Below, piece by piece: positions 40,916 through 51,827 of a DNA stretch of 64,000 bases. This stretch comes from Salinicoccus cyprini (lineage in GTDB: Bacteria > Bacillota > Bacilli > Staphylococcales > Salinicoccaceae). How positions within the stretch are numbered: the first letter of the stretch is position 1; each line of letters opens with the position of its first letter. The stretch covers positions 62,001 through 126,000 of the forward strand of contig NZ_VMSJ01000005.1 of the NCBI RefSeq assembly GCF_007713705.1, read 5' to 3'. The translations under genes and the position numbers were made by a program. Below the pieces are notes generated by a model. That model saw only the letters and a program-made list of their open reading frames with translations, searched no databases and was not told the origin of the DNA.

Positions 40916-42085
40916 TTAATTCCGGAATCCGAGGACGATTTTAACGAGTGATTCCACGCCGGCCTTCATTCCTTGTTCATCGATATCGAACATTGGATGG
41001 TGGTGTGGATAGTCAGCACCTATACTACTGTTCCTGGCACCAGTGTAGAAGTAGGCACCTGGTGTATCCTGCAGAAAGTAGGAAAAGTCCTCGCCGCCCA
41101 TGGAGGGTACGTTCTCCTCACACTTCTCGACATAATCAGCATCTTCAAGAACATCAAGTACATGGTTCAGCTGTTCATTATCATTGACCAGTGCAGGATA
41201 GCCCTCTGTGTAGTCCAGGGTACAGTTGACGCCGAAGCTCGATTCAATGCCATTTGCGATGCCTTCCATACGTTTTTGGACACTCTCTCTGACCTCCTTT
41301 TCAAACGTCCTGACGGTACCACTGACGACAGTCGTACTTGGGATGACGTTGAATGAAGAGCCCCCATTGAATGTAGCGACAGTCACAACTGCGGATTTCA
41401 GCGGATCGATTGTTCTGGATACGATGCTCTGCAGCTGCTGGATGAGTGAGGCGGCAGCAACAATCGGATCGACGGCTTCATGCGGTTCGGCGCCATGGCC
41501 GCCGCGTCCTTCCACTTCGATTGAAAAGGCGTCAGGGCTTGCCCACGCGTGGTCATACGTATATGCCAGTGTCCCTACAGGGAACTGGCTCGATAGATGG
41601 GTGCCGAAGACGTAGTCGACACCATCCAGTGCGCCGTCCTCAACCATGGATTTTGCACCGCCCGGAAGCAGTTCTTCAGCATGCTGGTGGATGAAGACGA
41701 CATTGACCGGCAGTTCATCCTTATGCGCCGCCAGTATGCGCGCTGCTGTAATCAGCATGGCAGTATGGGCATCGTGTCCGCATGCGTGCATTACACCCGC
41801 CACTGTGGATTTATAGGGAACATCCTTTTCGTCCTGGATCGGCAGTGCATCAAAATCCGCGCGCAGGCCGATCGTCTTGAAACTGTCATCAACCTGAAGA
41901 CGGGCAGTGATACCATTGCCGCCGACGTCTCGCCTGACTTCAAAACCGAGGTCTTTAATCTGATCGTATATATACTGCTTCGTATTTTCCTCTTTGAATG
42001 ACACTTCGGGGTGCATGTGCATATGTCTGCGCATATTCACCATATCCTCGTAATGCTGTTCTATTTCATGGGTCAGATCCATCAT
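40916..42085 (-). CDS. M20 family amidohydrolase (HipO/AmhX-like), copy 3
   Basis: The 389-residue metallopeptidase-fold hydrolase has HPEVSFKEENT (about 24-34), the metal-binding GVMHACGHDAHT (about 97-108), HQHAEELLPGG (about 133-143) and MGGEDFSYFLQ near the C terminus. This family cleaves N-acylated amino acids or related amides. The ATG overlaps the stop of the upstream paralogue (ATGATGG), so translation is coupled. Staphylococcus has a single such gene at this site. Confidence 0.9.
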   Translation of the reverse strand: MMDLTHEIEQHYEDMVNMRRHMHMHPEVSFKEENTKQYIYDQIKDLGFEVRRDVGGNGITARLQVDDSFKTIGLRADFDALPIQDEKDVPYKSTVAGVMHACGHDAHTAMLITAARILAAHKDELPVNVVFIHQHAEELLPGGAKSMVEDGALDGVDYVFGTHLSSQFPVGTLAYTYDHAWASPDAFSIEVEGRGGHGAEPHEAVDPIVAAASLIQQLQSIVSRTIDPLKSAVVTVATFNGGSSFNVIPSTTVVSGTVRTFEKEVRESVQKRMEGIANGIESSFGVNCTLDYTEGYPALVNDNEQLNHVLDVLEDADYVEKCEENVPSMGGEDFSYFLQDTPGAYFYTGARNSSIGADYPHHHPMFDIDEQGMKAGVESLVKIVLGFRN

Positions 42086-43272
42086 TGTCCATTCTCCTTC
42101 TCGAAATAATTGAATACGGACTTTACCATGACGGATACTGCATTGGTGAGTCCTTTTTCGTCAATATCGAACTTGGCGTGGTGATGCGGATAATCCGCTT
42201 TGAAACTTGAGTTTCTTGTACCGGTGTAGTAGAAAGTGCCGGGCACACGCTGCAGATAGTAGGAGAAATCTTCTCCACCAAGATCCGGTGCCATTTCGCG
42301 TACTTCATCTACAGTGCTGATTTCCTGTGCTGCTGCCAGAACAAGATCGGTCTTGTCTGTATCGTTCACTACCGGTGGATAGCCTTTCATATAATCAAGG
42401 TCATAGGAGATGCCCGTTGTTGTCACCAGGCCTTCGAGGCATTTCTGCAGTTCGCTGATCATGACATTCTGGGTTTCGGCATTGAATGTACGGATGGTGC
42501 CACCGACTTCGACTTCATCCGGGATGATGTTATGCTGGTGTCCACCGTTGAACATCGTAATGGACAGAACCACAGGCTCCATCGGTTTCGATTTGCGCGT
42601 GACGATATACTGAAGCTGATTGCAGAATGAGATGGCAGCAGCTACCGGGTCGATGGTCGCATGGGGTTTTGATGCGTGACCGCCCCGTCCGCGTATCTTG
42701 ATGGTGAAGTCATCCGGCATGCCTGTTGCGGTGCCGTATTTATAGCCGATGGTACCGACATCAAGATTGCTTGAAATATGCTGGCCGAAAATGGCGTCGA
42801 CATCCTCAAGGCAGCCATCAGCAATCATCTGTATGGCACCGCCCGGATCGACTTCTTCGGCGTGCTGGTGAATGAAGACGACGTTGCCCTGGAGCTGGTC
42901 TTTATTCTCTGTCAGGATGCGCGCCACTGTCAGCAGGACGGCAGTATGGGCATCGTGTCCACAGGCATGCATGACACCGGGGACGGTGGACTTGTATGGA
43001 ACGTCCTTCTGATCCTGGATCGGCAGTGCATCAAAATCGGCACGAAGGGCCACTGTAGGCAGCGCAGAATCGATCGTCAGGCGGCCGACAACACCGCGGC
43101 CACCAACCCCTTCCTGGACTTCCAGCCCGAGTTCTCTCAAATATTCGGCAATGTATGCAGGCGTCTGGACTTCCTGAAAGGACAGTTCAGGGTACATATG
43201 GAAATGCCGGCGCAGTCGAACCATTTCGTTGTAGTGGGTGCGTGACAGCTGTTCTACGACTGATGTTTCCAT
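42082..43272 (-). CDS. M20 family amidohydrolase, copy 2
   Basis: The 396-residue paralogue has HMYPELSFQEVQT, GVMHACGHDAHT and HQHAEEVDPGG, with LGGEDFSYYLQ at the end, so all metal ligands are kept. The start at 43272 follows AGGTGATTGA and overlaps the preceding gene by 19 nt. It differs widely in sequence from its neighbours, suggesting an old duplication and different substrates. Confidence 0.9.
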   Translation of the reverse strand: METSVVEQLSRTHYNEMVRLRRHFHMYPELSFQEVQTPAYIAEYLRELGLEVQEGVGGRGVVGRLTIDSALPTVALRADFDALPIQDQKDVPYKSTVPGVMHACGHDAHTAVLLTVARILTENKDQLQGNVVFIHQHAEEVDPGGAIQMIADGCLEDVDAIFGQHISSNLDVGTIGYKYGTATGMPDDFTIKIRGRGGHASKPHATIDPVAAAISFCNQLQYIVTRKSKPMEPVVLSITMFNGGHQHNIIPDEVEVGGTIRTFNAETQNVMISELQKCLEGLVTTTGISYDLDYMKGYPPVVNDTDKTDLVLAAAQEISTVDEVREMAPDLGGEDFSYYLQRVPGTFYYTGTRNSSFKADYPHHHAKFDIDEKGLTNAVSVMVKSVFNYFEKENGQ

Positions 43273-44435
43273 TCAATCACCTGCTCGATCTCGAGTATTT
43301 TCATAAACATGGCCAGACCGCTTGCCATGGCGTCTTCATCCATATCGAATCTTGGATGATGGTGGACATAATCGCTCAGCTTCCCGGCATTTCCGGAGCC
43401 GGTAAAGAAGAAGGCGCCTGGACGTTCATTGATGTAGTAGGAGAAGTCTTCGCCGATCATCAGCGGCTTCGCTTCTTCAAAATCAAGACCGATCTCTCCG
43501 GCAGCCTGACGGATGATGTCTGCTTCCGATTCATGGTTGATGACCGCCGGGTAGCCGAAATCATACTGCACTTCAGCTGTCGCACCACGTTTTTCTGCAG
43601 TGAGCGTGGCTTCCTTGTGGAAGATATCCCGGATCTTCTCCTTGACCTTGAAATCGAATGTCCGTACCGTACCGATGATTTCAGCTGTATCGGGGATGAC
43701 GTTGAAGGCATCTCCGGAGCTGACTTTGCCGACGGTGACAACAGCATTATCAAGGGGAGAGACCTGTCTCGATACGACAGTCTGCAGATTGGTGATGAGC
43801 TCCGCTGCAATGACAATCGGGTCGACGGCATTCTGCGGGTGTGCAGCATGTCCGCCTGTGCCCTGGATTTTTATTTTGAACATATCCGGGCTTGAAATGA
43901 CGGGGCCCGTCTTCGTTTTGATCTGGTGCGTCGGGTACTGGCTCCAGTAGTGCTGTCCGTACACTTTATCGATGCCTTCAAGCACGCCGTCTTCAACCAT
44001 GGAGATGGCGCCTCCCGGCTGGACTTCTTCTGCAAACTGGAAAATGAATGAGATGCTGCCTTTAAGATGGTCTTTATTTTTATGAACCAGGTCGAGCAGT
44101 CCGAGCAGTGTGCTCGTATGGGCATCATGTCCACACGCGTGCATGACACCATCGACTGTCGATCTGTAGGGTACATCCTTTTCATCCTGTATGGGCAGTG
44201 CATCGAAATCAGCGCGTATGGCAACATGTGGATGGGCCATGCTGCCGATTGTCGCCAGCAGCCCTCCGCCGCCGACACCTTCTCTTACAGTCACATCCGG
44301 ATAGCGCGCGAGACACTCCAATATGTATGTATAGGTTTCCTTTTCATGAAATGAAACTTCAGGGTGCATATGCATATACCGCCTGTGCTCGACCATGTCG
44401 GGCATGACGGTTTTCACGATATCATCTATTGTCAT
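43254..44435 (-). CDS. M20 family amidohydrolase, copy 1
   Basis: The 393-residue first gene of the three has HMHPEVSFHEKET, GVMHACGHDAHT and QFAEEVQPGG (F replaces H of the sister copies' HQHAEE), with IGEDFSYYINERPGAFF. The ATG at 44435 is preferred over 44450 because GGAGG lies 8 nt before it. The three genes form a single overlapping operon on the minus strand, divergent from kbl. Confidence 0.9.
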   Translation of the reverse strand: MTIDDIVKTVMPDMVEHRRYMHMHPEVSFHEKETYTYILECLARYPDVTVREGVGGGGLLATIGSMAHPHVAIRADFDALPIQDEKDVPYRSTVDGVMHACGHDAHTSTLLGLLDLVHKNKDHLKGSISFIFQFAEEVQPGGAISMVEDGVLEGIDKVYGQHYWSQYPTHQIKTKTGPVISSPDMFKIKIQGTGGHAAHPQNAVDPIVIAAELITNLQTVVSRQVSPLDNAVVTVGKVSSGDAFNVIPDTAEIIGTVRTFDFKVKEKIRDIFHKEATLTAEKRGATAEVQYDFGYPAVINHESEADIIRQAAGEIGLDFEEAKPLMIGEDFSYYINERPGAFFFTGSGNAGKLSDYVHHHPRFDMDEDAMASGLAMFMKILEIEQVIEWKHQS

Positions 44436-44571
44436 GTATTTCGCCTCCATAAATTATATTACACAATTTTATCAAATTTTCGTACTTTTCGAAACATATT
44501 AAAACGCATGTTTTCAATTCTATGACCGGTTGCACTTATGATATGATAAAAGAAAGAGGAGGAGATTGGTA

Positions 44572-45762
44572 ATGTCTAGAATTTTGGATGAGTATCTTGC
44601 ATCGAATCTGCAGGAATTGAAAGAAAATGGACTCTATAATGAGATAAATGTGGTGGAAGGTGCGAACGGTCCGGAAATCACGATTGAAGGGGAAAGACTG
44701 GTCAACCTGTCTTCCAACAACTATCTCGGCCTCGCGACGAATGAGACATTGAAGCAGGTGGCTAAAGAGGCAATCGATTCCCACGGTGTCGGTGCAGGAG
44801 CTGTACGTACAATCAACGGCACACTCGATCTGCACGTGGAACTGGAGGAGACGCTCGCTCGATTTAAGGGGACAGAAGCGGCAGTCGCATTCCAGTCCGG
44901 GTTCAACTGCAACATGGCGGCCATTCAGGCTGTCATGGGCAAGGAGGATGCAATTCTGTCCGACGAACTGAACCACGCTTCGATCATCGACGGGTGCAAG
45001 CTGTCACGCGCAAAGATCATCCGCGTCAACCACTCCGATATGGCTGATTTAAGACAGAAGGCGAAAGAAGCGGTCGAATCCGGCCAGTACAGGAAGGTCA
45101 TGTACATCACCGACGGTGTATTTTCAATGGATGGCGATGTGGCCATGCTGCCTGAAATCGTCGATATCGCCAAGGAGTTCGACCTCATCACCTATGTGGA
45201 TGACGCACACGGTTCCGGCGTCATGGGCAAAGGCGCAGGTACAGTGAAGCACTTCGGCCTCGAGAAGGATATTGATATCCAGATGGGTACACTCTCGAAA
45301 GCCATCGGTGTTGTCGGCGGCTATATTGCAGGATCAAAGGATCTCATCGATTATCTGAAAGTGGCAGCACGCCCATTCCTGTTCTCCACTTCCCTGACAC
45401 CAGGGGATACACGGGCAATCACCGAAGCGGTACGCATGCTCATGGCATCCACAGAGCTGCATGATAAGCTATGGGAGAATGGCAACTACCTGAAAGACGG
45501 ATTGAAGAAGCTCGGATTTGAGATCGGCAATTCCGAAACGCCGATTACACCTTGCATCATCGGCGATGAAAAGACGACACAGGAATTTTCAAAACGTCTG
45601 ATGCAGGAAGGCGTATATGCCAAGTCCATCGTCTTCCCGACAGTTCCTAAAGGTACCGGCCGAGTGAGAAATATGCCGACAGCTGCGCATACGAAGGAAA
45701 TGCTCGATCGGGCACTTGAAGTATATGAAAAAGTCGGCAAGGAACTGGATGTAATCTCATAA
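44572..45762 (+). CDS. kbl: Glycine C-acetyltransferase (2-amino-3-ketobutyrate CoA ligase)
   Basis: The 396-residue PLP enzyme of the alpha-oxoamine synthase family cleaves 2-amino-3-ketobutyrate with CoA to glycine and acetyl-CoA. The PLP lysine is in [13 protein letters not shown] (about K243); [12 protein letters not shown] and NNYLGLA are further signatures. The ATG at 44572 follows GAGGAGGAG; a TTG 6 nt earlier is in the ribosome site. The next gene supplies its substrate. Confidence 0.95.
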   Translation: MSRILDEYLASNLQELKENGLYNEINVVEGANGPEITIEGERLVNLSSNNYLGLATNETLKQVAKEAIDSHGVGAGAVRTINGTLDLHVELEETLARFKGTEAAVAFQSGFNCNMAAIQAVMGKEDAILSDELNHASIIDGCKLSRAKIIRVNHSDMADLRQKAKEAVESGQYRKVMYITDGVFSMDGDVAMLPEIVDIAKEFDLITYVDDAHGSGVMGKGAGTVKHFGLEKDIDIQMGTLSKAIGVVGGYIAGSKDLIDYLKVAARPFLFSTSLTPGDTRAITEAVRMLMASTELHDKLWENGNYLKDGLKKLGFEIGNSETPITPCIIGDEKTTQEFSKRLMQEGVYAKSIVFPTVPKGTGRVRNMPTAAHTKEMLDRALEVYEKVGKELDVIS

Positions 45763-45778
45763 TCTAAGGAGTACAGCA

Positions 45779-46723
45779 ATGGAACGAATTCTAATTACAG
45801 GTGCGCTCGGCCAGATCGGCACAGAGCTCACTTTGAAACTGAGGGAAAAGTATGGGGAAGGCAATGTGCTTCCTACAGATATAAAGGCACCTGAAGATGA
45901 CAATCTGAAAGGTCTGCCATTCGAAATTCTGGATGTCCGGGATATGGAGCGGATGAAGGGGATTGTGTCCGAGTTCAGACCGGATACAATGCTTCACATG
46001 GCGGCACTGCTCAGTGCAACGGCGGAAAAGAATCCGCAGTTCGCATGGGACATCAATATGGTTGGTCTGATGAATGCACTGGAGACAGCGCGCGAATATG
46101 ATCTCAAGTTCTTCACACCGAGCTCGATCGGTGCTTTCGGCCCTTCCACCCCGAAAGAGAATACGCCACAGGTCACAATCCAGCGTCCAACCACGATGTA
46201 CGGGGTGAACAAAGTTGCCGGAGAACTGTTGTGTGACTACTATTTTGAAAAATTTGGTGTCGATACCAGAAGTGTCCGCTTCCCGGGGCTGATCTCTCAC
46301 GTCAAGGAGCCCGGTGGTGGAACGACAGACTACGCTGTCGAAATATATTTTGAAGCTGTCAGAAATGGCGCTTATACATCGTTCATCGACAAGAGCACCA
46401 ATATGGATATGATGTACATGGACGACGCCATCGACGCCATCATCAAGCTGATGGAAGCAGATCCAGATCAGCTTGTCGACCGCAATGCGTTCAATGTCAC
46501 AGCCATGAGCATCAATCCGGAAATGGTTGCCAATGAGATCAGAAAACACATACCAGGCTTTACGCTCGACTATGATGTCGATCCTGTGCGCCAGGGCATC
46601 GCAGCGAGCTGGCCGAATGCGATTGATGCAAGCGAAGCAAAGCGCCAGTGGGGATTCCAGCCGAAGTATACTTTGGAAAAAATGACGGAAACCATGCTGG
46701 AAGCGATACGAAATAAGAAGTAG
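45779..46723 (+). CDS. tdh: L-threonine 3-dehydrogenase, SDR (UDP-galactose-4-epimerase-like) type
   Basis: The 314-residue extended short-chain dehydrogenase has the NAD motif ITGALGQIG (about 6-14) and the catalytic YGVNK (about Y140-K144). PSSIGAFGP and RFPGLISH match the SDR threonine dehydrogenases, which are often misnamed NAD-dependent epimerase. It would oxidise threonine to 2-amino-3-ketobutyrate, which Kbl then cleaves. The genes are 16 nt apart, supporting the pathway. Confidence 0.9.
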   Translation: MERILITGALGQIGTELTLKLREKYGEGNVLPTDIKAPEDDNLKGLPFEILDVRDMERMKGIVSEFRPDTMLHMAALLSATAEKNPQFAWDINMVGLMNALETAREYDLKFFTPSSIGAFGPSTPKENTPQVTIQRPTTMYGVNKVAGELLCDYYFEKFGVDTRSVRFPGLISHVKEPGGGTTDYAVEIYFEAVRNGAYTSFIDKSTNMDMMYMDDAIDAIIKLMEADPDQLVDRNAFNVTAMSINPEMVANEIRKHIPGFTLDYDVDPVRQGIAASWPNAIDASEAKRQWGFQPKYTLEKMTETMLEAIRNKK

Positions 46724-46750
46724 GAAGGCAGGATTGCCTTCTTATTTTTT
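46724..46750 (+). terminator. tdh terminator
   Basis: GAAGGCA / TGCCTTC with a 4-nt loop, then TTATTTTTT, ending shortly before the HAD gene. Confidence 0.85.
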
Positions 46751-46768
46751 CTAATCGGAGGCGGCAAA

Positions 46769-47948
<1,180 letters not shown>

Positions 47949-47998
47949 ATTTTCTGATAAAATGAAGTTAAAAACAATAAGGGAGTTTTGGAGCGCTT

Positions 47999-48898
47999 AT
48001 GGTCAAATTAATCGCATTAGATATGGATGGGACCCTGCTCACCCCGGGCCATGAAATCAGTCCCCGGAACAAGGCTGCAATCAGCAAAGCGATGGAACGT
48101 GGGGTACAGGTTGTTGTCGCTACAGGACGTGCTTTCTACGAAGCACATGGCATCATCAATAAATTGGATATGAAATTGCCGTATATCTGTCTGAATGGTG
48201 CAGAGGTCCGCAATGAATCAAGCGAAGTCATGACAACCAACGCATTGAATGCCGAGCTGATCGAACAGGCTGCAGATGTGTTCAGAGCTGAAGATATCTT
48301 CTATCAGGTCTATACAGACCGTGCCATCTACACAGCGAGCATCGAACAGGATATAGAAATATTCAAGGACCTTTCCACCCAGATGGGCCAGAAGCCGGAA
48401 GAAGACAAGATCCGCCGGTTCATGGAAGAAAGGCTCGAACGCGGTACGTTGATCGAAACGGATGATTATAAGTCGATCTTTGAACGGGAAGATGAAAATG
48501 TTCTGAAACTGCTGGCCGCTTCATCCAGCAAACCGAAACTTGTACGGGCAAAGAACAGTCTGTATGAGATTGGCAACCTCGCCGTATCCGCATCTGCACC
48601 ACACAATATAGAGCTGACACACGTCAATGCACAAAAGGGGATTGCACTTGCCAACGTTGCAGAGATCATGGGTATCGATATGAAAGACGTCATGGCAGTC
48701 GGCGACAACCTGAACGACATCTCCATGCTCAAACGCGCCGGCATATCCGTTGCCATGGGCAACGCTGCTTCAGAAGTCAAAGGCATAGCCGACAAGGTTA
48801 CAGCAACGAACATCGAAGATGGCGTCGCCATTGCGATTGAAGAGGCGCTTGAAGAAATGGATAAGGAAAAAGCAGGAGCACGCGATACAGAAGCCTAG
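47999..48898 (+). CDS. Cof-type HAD-IIB sugar phosphatase
   Basis: The 299-residue protein has LDMDGTLLTP (about 7-16), ATGRAFYEA (about 41-49), LNGAEVRNE and GDNLNDISML (about 236-245), the motifs of the Cof/YidA family with a large C2 cap. These enzymes dephosphorylate sugar phosphates or FMN; the substrate here is unknown. A GGAG site precedes the ATG. Confidence 0.9.
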   Translation: MVKLIALDMDGTLLTPGHEISPRNKAAISKAMERGVQVVVATGRAFYEAHGIINKLDMKLPYICLNGAEVRNESSEVMTTNALNAELIEQAADVFRAEDIFYQVYTDRAIYTASIEQDIEIFKDLSTQMGQKPEEDKIRRFMEERLERGTLIETDDYKSIFEREDENVLKLLAASSSKPKLVRAKNSLYEIGNLAVSASAPHNIELTHVNAQKGIALANVAEIMGIDMKDVMAVGDNLNDISMLKRAGISVAMGNAASEVKGIADKVTATNIEDGVAIAIEEALEEMDKEKAGARDTEA

Positions 48899-48907
48899 AT
48901 AAACATG

Positions 48908-48938
48908 CAAGCCCATTTCCTGAAATAGGAAATGGGCT
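48908..48938. terminator. Bidirectional terminator between the Cof gene and the MFS gene
   Basis: AAGCCCATTTCCT / AGGAAATGGGCTT (13 bp) with a 5-nt loop and a T run. Confidence 0.92.
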
Positions 48939-48948
48939 TTTTGCATGC

Positions 48949-50316
48949 CTATATGCTTTGCGGATCGGCTTTGCCATCCAATAATACATCAGACGTCTCA
49001 GGTACTGTTTCATCCGGCGCTTCATTTTCAGTCTTGGCTGCATCATACATGTCTTTGGATCTTGCTATGAGTTTCTCATTGAAGATGGTGAACACGATTG
49101 CGATGATCAGGATGGCACTGACAACATTGATGACCCAGTAGAGTTCAAAGTCATATAGATAGCCGTAGAATATTGCCCCGACCGGCATGATGCTCATCGA
49201 GCACAGGTTCATGGTGGAAAACACCCTGCCTTTGATATGCTGCGGTGTGACGAGCTGTACAAAAAGGTTGATTGGTATATTAACGAACTGGAGTGTCATG
49301 GCCACGCTGGTACCGATCAATCCGAGCAGTACGACAAGTGTGGCAATATCCACTTCGAGATGGAGCGGGAGTAGATAGAGGGCAACCAGACCGGCAAAGA
49401 CGAAAAGCCCTCTTTTCATCAGTCGGAATGGACTCTTGAGGTTTTTTATTCTGGCGACCGTCACCCCGCCGATCAGAACACCGATACCGGCGATGGCATT
49501 GACGATGCCCACCGTTTCCGGCTGGAAGGCCAATTCATAGATCATCATCTTTTCAGGAAAGATCGTTATAACACCGGACATGAAGTTGACCAGTGCGGCA
49601 ATGATCAGAAGAGACTGGAACACTTTATTTCTGGCGATGAAAATGAAACCTTGGCTGACGTCGTGCTTGAACGTTTCAAAGCTGGCACCTTCAGTATGGT
49701 TTTCTTCATAATCCTTCTCCTGATAGTAGAGATCGAACTTCAGGAAGAAGTCGAGCAGCGCAGAGAGTGCGAATGCAATAAGGAAGATCAGGATGATTTG
49801 CGAGAAGGACAGGAGGCCGAACAGCACGCCTCCGAGTATCGGACCGAGGATGACGGTTGATGACAGGATGGCTGAAGTGTAGCCCATCACCTGCTGAATC
49901 CGATCCTTATGAAACAGTTCCGTTATGGCAGTCTGGAAGGCATTCGAGACGAAGGGTTCAATCATGGATGTCAGGAACGTCACGATATAGATGGCAATCA
50001 GGTTGATATCGTAGATGACAGTATAGAGGAACAGACCCATAATCACCAGTGAGTTCAAGATCTCACCCGAGATGACAATTTTTCTTTTATTGCCAAGATC
50101 ACTCAATACACCTGAGAAGGGCAGCAGAATCAATGTGACGATAATGCTGATGGCCATATTGATGGAAAAATAGAATGCAGATCCGGTCTCGTACATGATG
50201 AAGTAGCTGACAGCGAAAAGATATACATATTTTCCGACACTCAGAATGAAGCGGCTCAGTGCATACACGACAAAGTTGATTCGTTCCTGTAAAGGCAACT
50301 GCTGATTGAAAATCAT
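48949..50316 (-). CDS. MFS transporter, probable drug exporter
   Basis: The 455-residue protein has about 12 membrane helices, the MFS loop motif GVLSDLGNKRKIVISGE between helices 2 and 3, and a polar C-terminal tail. It resembles the LmrP/enterobactin-exporter-like MFS group. The start at 50316 follows GGGGTGG; longer reading frames run through the operator and are unlikely. It is divergent from an XRE regulator with matching operators, suggesting inducible export of some compound or peptide. Confidence 0.88.
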   Translation of the reverse strand: MIFNQQLPLQERINFVVYALSRFILSVGKYVYLFAVSYFIMYETGSAFYFSINMAISIIVTLILLPFSGVLSDLGNKRKIVISGEILNSLVIMGLFLYTVIYDINLIAIYIVTFLTSMIEPFVSNAFQTAITELFHKDRIQQVMGYTSAILSSTVILGPILGGVLFGLLSFSQIILIFLIAFALSALLDFFLKFDLYYQEKDYEENHTEGASFETFKHDVSQGFIFIARNKVFQSLLIIAALVNFMSGVITIFPEKMMIYELAFQPETVGIVNAIAGIGVLIGGVTVARIKNLKSPFRLMKRGLFVFAGLVALYLLPLHLEVDIATLVVLLGLIGTSVAMTLQFVNIPINLFVQLVTPQHIKGRVFSTMNLCSMSIMPVGAIFYGYLYDFELYWVINVVSAILIIAIVFTIFNEKLIARSKDMYDAAKTENEAPDETVPETSDVLLDGKADPQSI

Positions 50317-50331
50317 TACTCCACCCCATTT

Positions 50332-50348
50332 GTTTAATTTAATTAAAC
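50332..50348. promoter_or_regulatory. Operator 1, MFS side
   Basis: GTTTAATT-T-AATTAAAC is a perfect palindrome lying just downstream of the MFS -10. It is almost the same as the palindrome at 50386-50402. Confidence 0.8.
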
Positions 50349-50350
50349 TT

Positions 50351-50379
50351 ATTATATGGCGGAAAACCTTGCTTGTCAA
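50351..50379 (-). promoter_or_regulatory. MFS gene promoter
   Basis: On the minus strand a perfect TTGACA (50379-50374) and a perfect TATAAT (50356-50351) are 17 nt apart. The operator covers the start site. Confidence 0.9.
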
Positions 50380-50385
50380 ATAAAA

Positions 50386-50402
50386 GTTTAATATAATTAA
50401 AC
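50386..50402. promoter_or_regulatory. Operator 2, regulator side
   Basis: GTTTAAT-ATA-ATTAAAC repeats operator 1 with a changed centre. It overlaps a TATAAT (50392-50397) that has TTGCTT 17 nt upstream, so the regulator probably controls itself. Confidence 0.8.
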
Positions 50403-50426
50403 ATATAATATTATGGAGATGAAAAT

Positions 50427-51665
50427 ATGAGTCTTGGAGCACGCATCAGACAACTGCGTAAAGAACGGAAAATGACCCTGGTCGACCTTGCCGGCGAGCA
50501 GATTACCAAAGGCATGCTGAGTCTGATTGAAAATGATAAATCGAAGCCTTCCATGGAAACATTGAACCATATCGCAAAGAAACTCGATGTTTCGATCGGC
50601 TACCTGACCCAGGAGGGGGATGAGGCATGGACGAGGTGGGTTCTTGATAGTGAAGATTTCAATAGTTCATATTCTTTCCCTTTTGAACACGTGGAGCAGG
50701 AGGTCCTGCCGAATCTGGATAAAGTATCTCAGAATGTAAAAGGGATGGAGCTCTATCATGTAATACGCATCTATTACCGATATAAAGGAGAACACAGCCA
50801 GGCCGACAGCTATTCCGAGAAGATCAGCAGCTTCTACAGAACCATGGGCATGGAGCATCTGGTGGTCAGGGATAAATTGAATGATGCCATATCACTCATG
50901 TACAGCCAGGACTACGCTGAGGCATTCAATCGGCTTGTCGAATCCGAAGAAGAGATCGTGTCCTTCAAGGAGTATGATTCCCGGATAGAACTGGATTACT
51001 ATTATGTAAAAGGGATATTCGCTTTGTCTGTCGATATGGAGACGTTCGAAGATATTCTGAACCAGTCGATTGAACTGTCCTATGAACATGAGAACTTCAA
51101 ATACTTTTTCTCTGAAAATGTCATACTCGGCTACTACTATGCACTGATTGGTGAACAGGGCAAGTATGAGATGTGCTGCGAGAATATAAAGCGATACCTT
51201 AAGTTCAACAGGCAGGAAAAATACGAGATTGAAATTATAGATGAGGATAATCCTGTACCGAAATTTTATGTGCTGGTGGAGGATAGGGAAAAACAGGCCG
51301 AGCTGTATGAGGAGTATATAAACAGGATTCAGAAGGTGTATGAAAAGGATCAGGGCAAGATGGTGGGAATGCCTTTCTACGGACCGATTTTCGCATTGGA
51401 GCACGCCTATTTCGAGGGCAATTACGAGAAAGTCGTTCAAATGTACCACGACGATATGTACATCCGGACGACTGCCCAGCACCCTATCGACCGCATTCTG
51501 ATGGCGATCCGCTCATGTGTCTATCCGCTGAGCCTCTATTACATGAATGAAAAAGAGAAAGCACGTAAAGCTTTCAATACAATCGAAGCGACCATCGAGG
51601 ACATCAAGGATTCCATTTTCACTACTGAGTTCTACATGATCCGTGACATCATATTTGAAAGATAA
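50427..51665 (+). CDS. XRE family regulator with TPR-like C-terminal domain
   Basis: The 412-residue protein has an N-terminal XRE helix-turn-helix (about 3-58, IRQLRKERKMTLVDLAGEQI) and about 340 residues of predicted helical repeats with many aromatic and acidic residues. This layout is that of RRNPP-like (Rgg/PlcR/PrgX) regulators that often sense small peptides, though direct TPR motifs are hard to confirm by eye. It lies divergent to the MFS exporter and shares twin operators with it. The ligand is unknown. The ATG follows ATGGAGATGAAAAT. Confidence 0.85.
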   Translation: MSLGARIRQLRKERKMTLVDLAGEQITKGMLSLIENDKSKPSMETLNHIAKKLDVSIGYLTQEGDEAWTRWVLDSEDFNSSYSFPFEHVEQEVLPNLDKVSQNVKGMELYHVIRIYYRYKGEHSQADSYSEKISSFYRTMGMEHLVVRDKLNDAISLMYSQDYAEAFNRLVESEEEIVSFKEYDSRIELDYYYVKGIFALSVDMETFEDILNQSIELSYEHENFKYFFSENVILGYYYALIGEQGKYEMCCENIKRYLKFNRQEKYEIEIIDEDNPVPKFYVLVEDREKQAELYEEYINRIQKVYEKDQGKMVGMPFYGPIFALEHAYFEGNYEKVVQMYHDDMYIRTTAQHPIDRILMAIRSCVYPLSLYYMNEKEKARKAFNTIEATIEDIKDSIFTTEFYMIRDIIFER

Positions 51666-51666
51666 A

Positions 51667-51693
51667 TGCCTCCCTTTATGGGAGCATTTTTTG
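51667..51693 (+). terminator. Terminator of the XRE gene
   Basis: TGCCTCCC / GGGAGCA with a short loop, then TTTTTT. Confidence 0.85.
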
Positions 51694-51827
51694 TATGAAA
51701 ATGAAAGGTTTTGCTGGAGCGCAACGCAGTAGCCCACAATTTAATTTAGCCTGTATACTTTATTGAAAATTTAGAATACAATTACTGTACTTCGTTTATT
51801 TTAGGAATTAAACAGCAGGAGGTTAAT

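Noticed and set aside
45779-46723. UDP-glucose 4-epimerase
   Set aside because: The gene is paired with kbl and has motifs of SDR-type threonine dehydrogenase; no nucleotide-sugar genes are nearby.
51695-51766. 23-residue ORF after the XRE regulator, considered as a signal peptide for an RRNPP-type system
   Set aside because: It lies directly beyond a terminator, lacks a ribosome site and has no secretion signal-like hydrophobic start.
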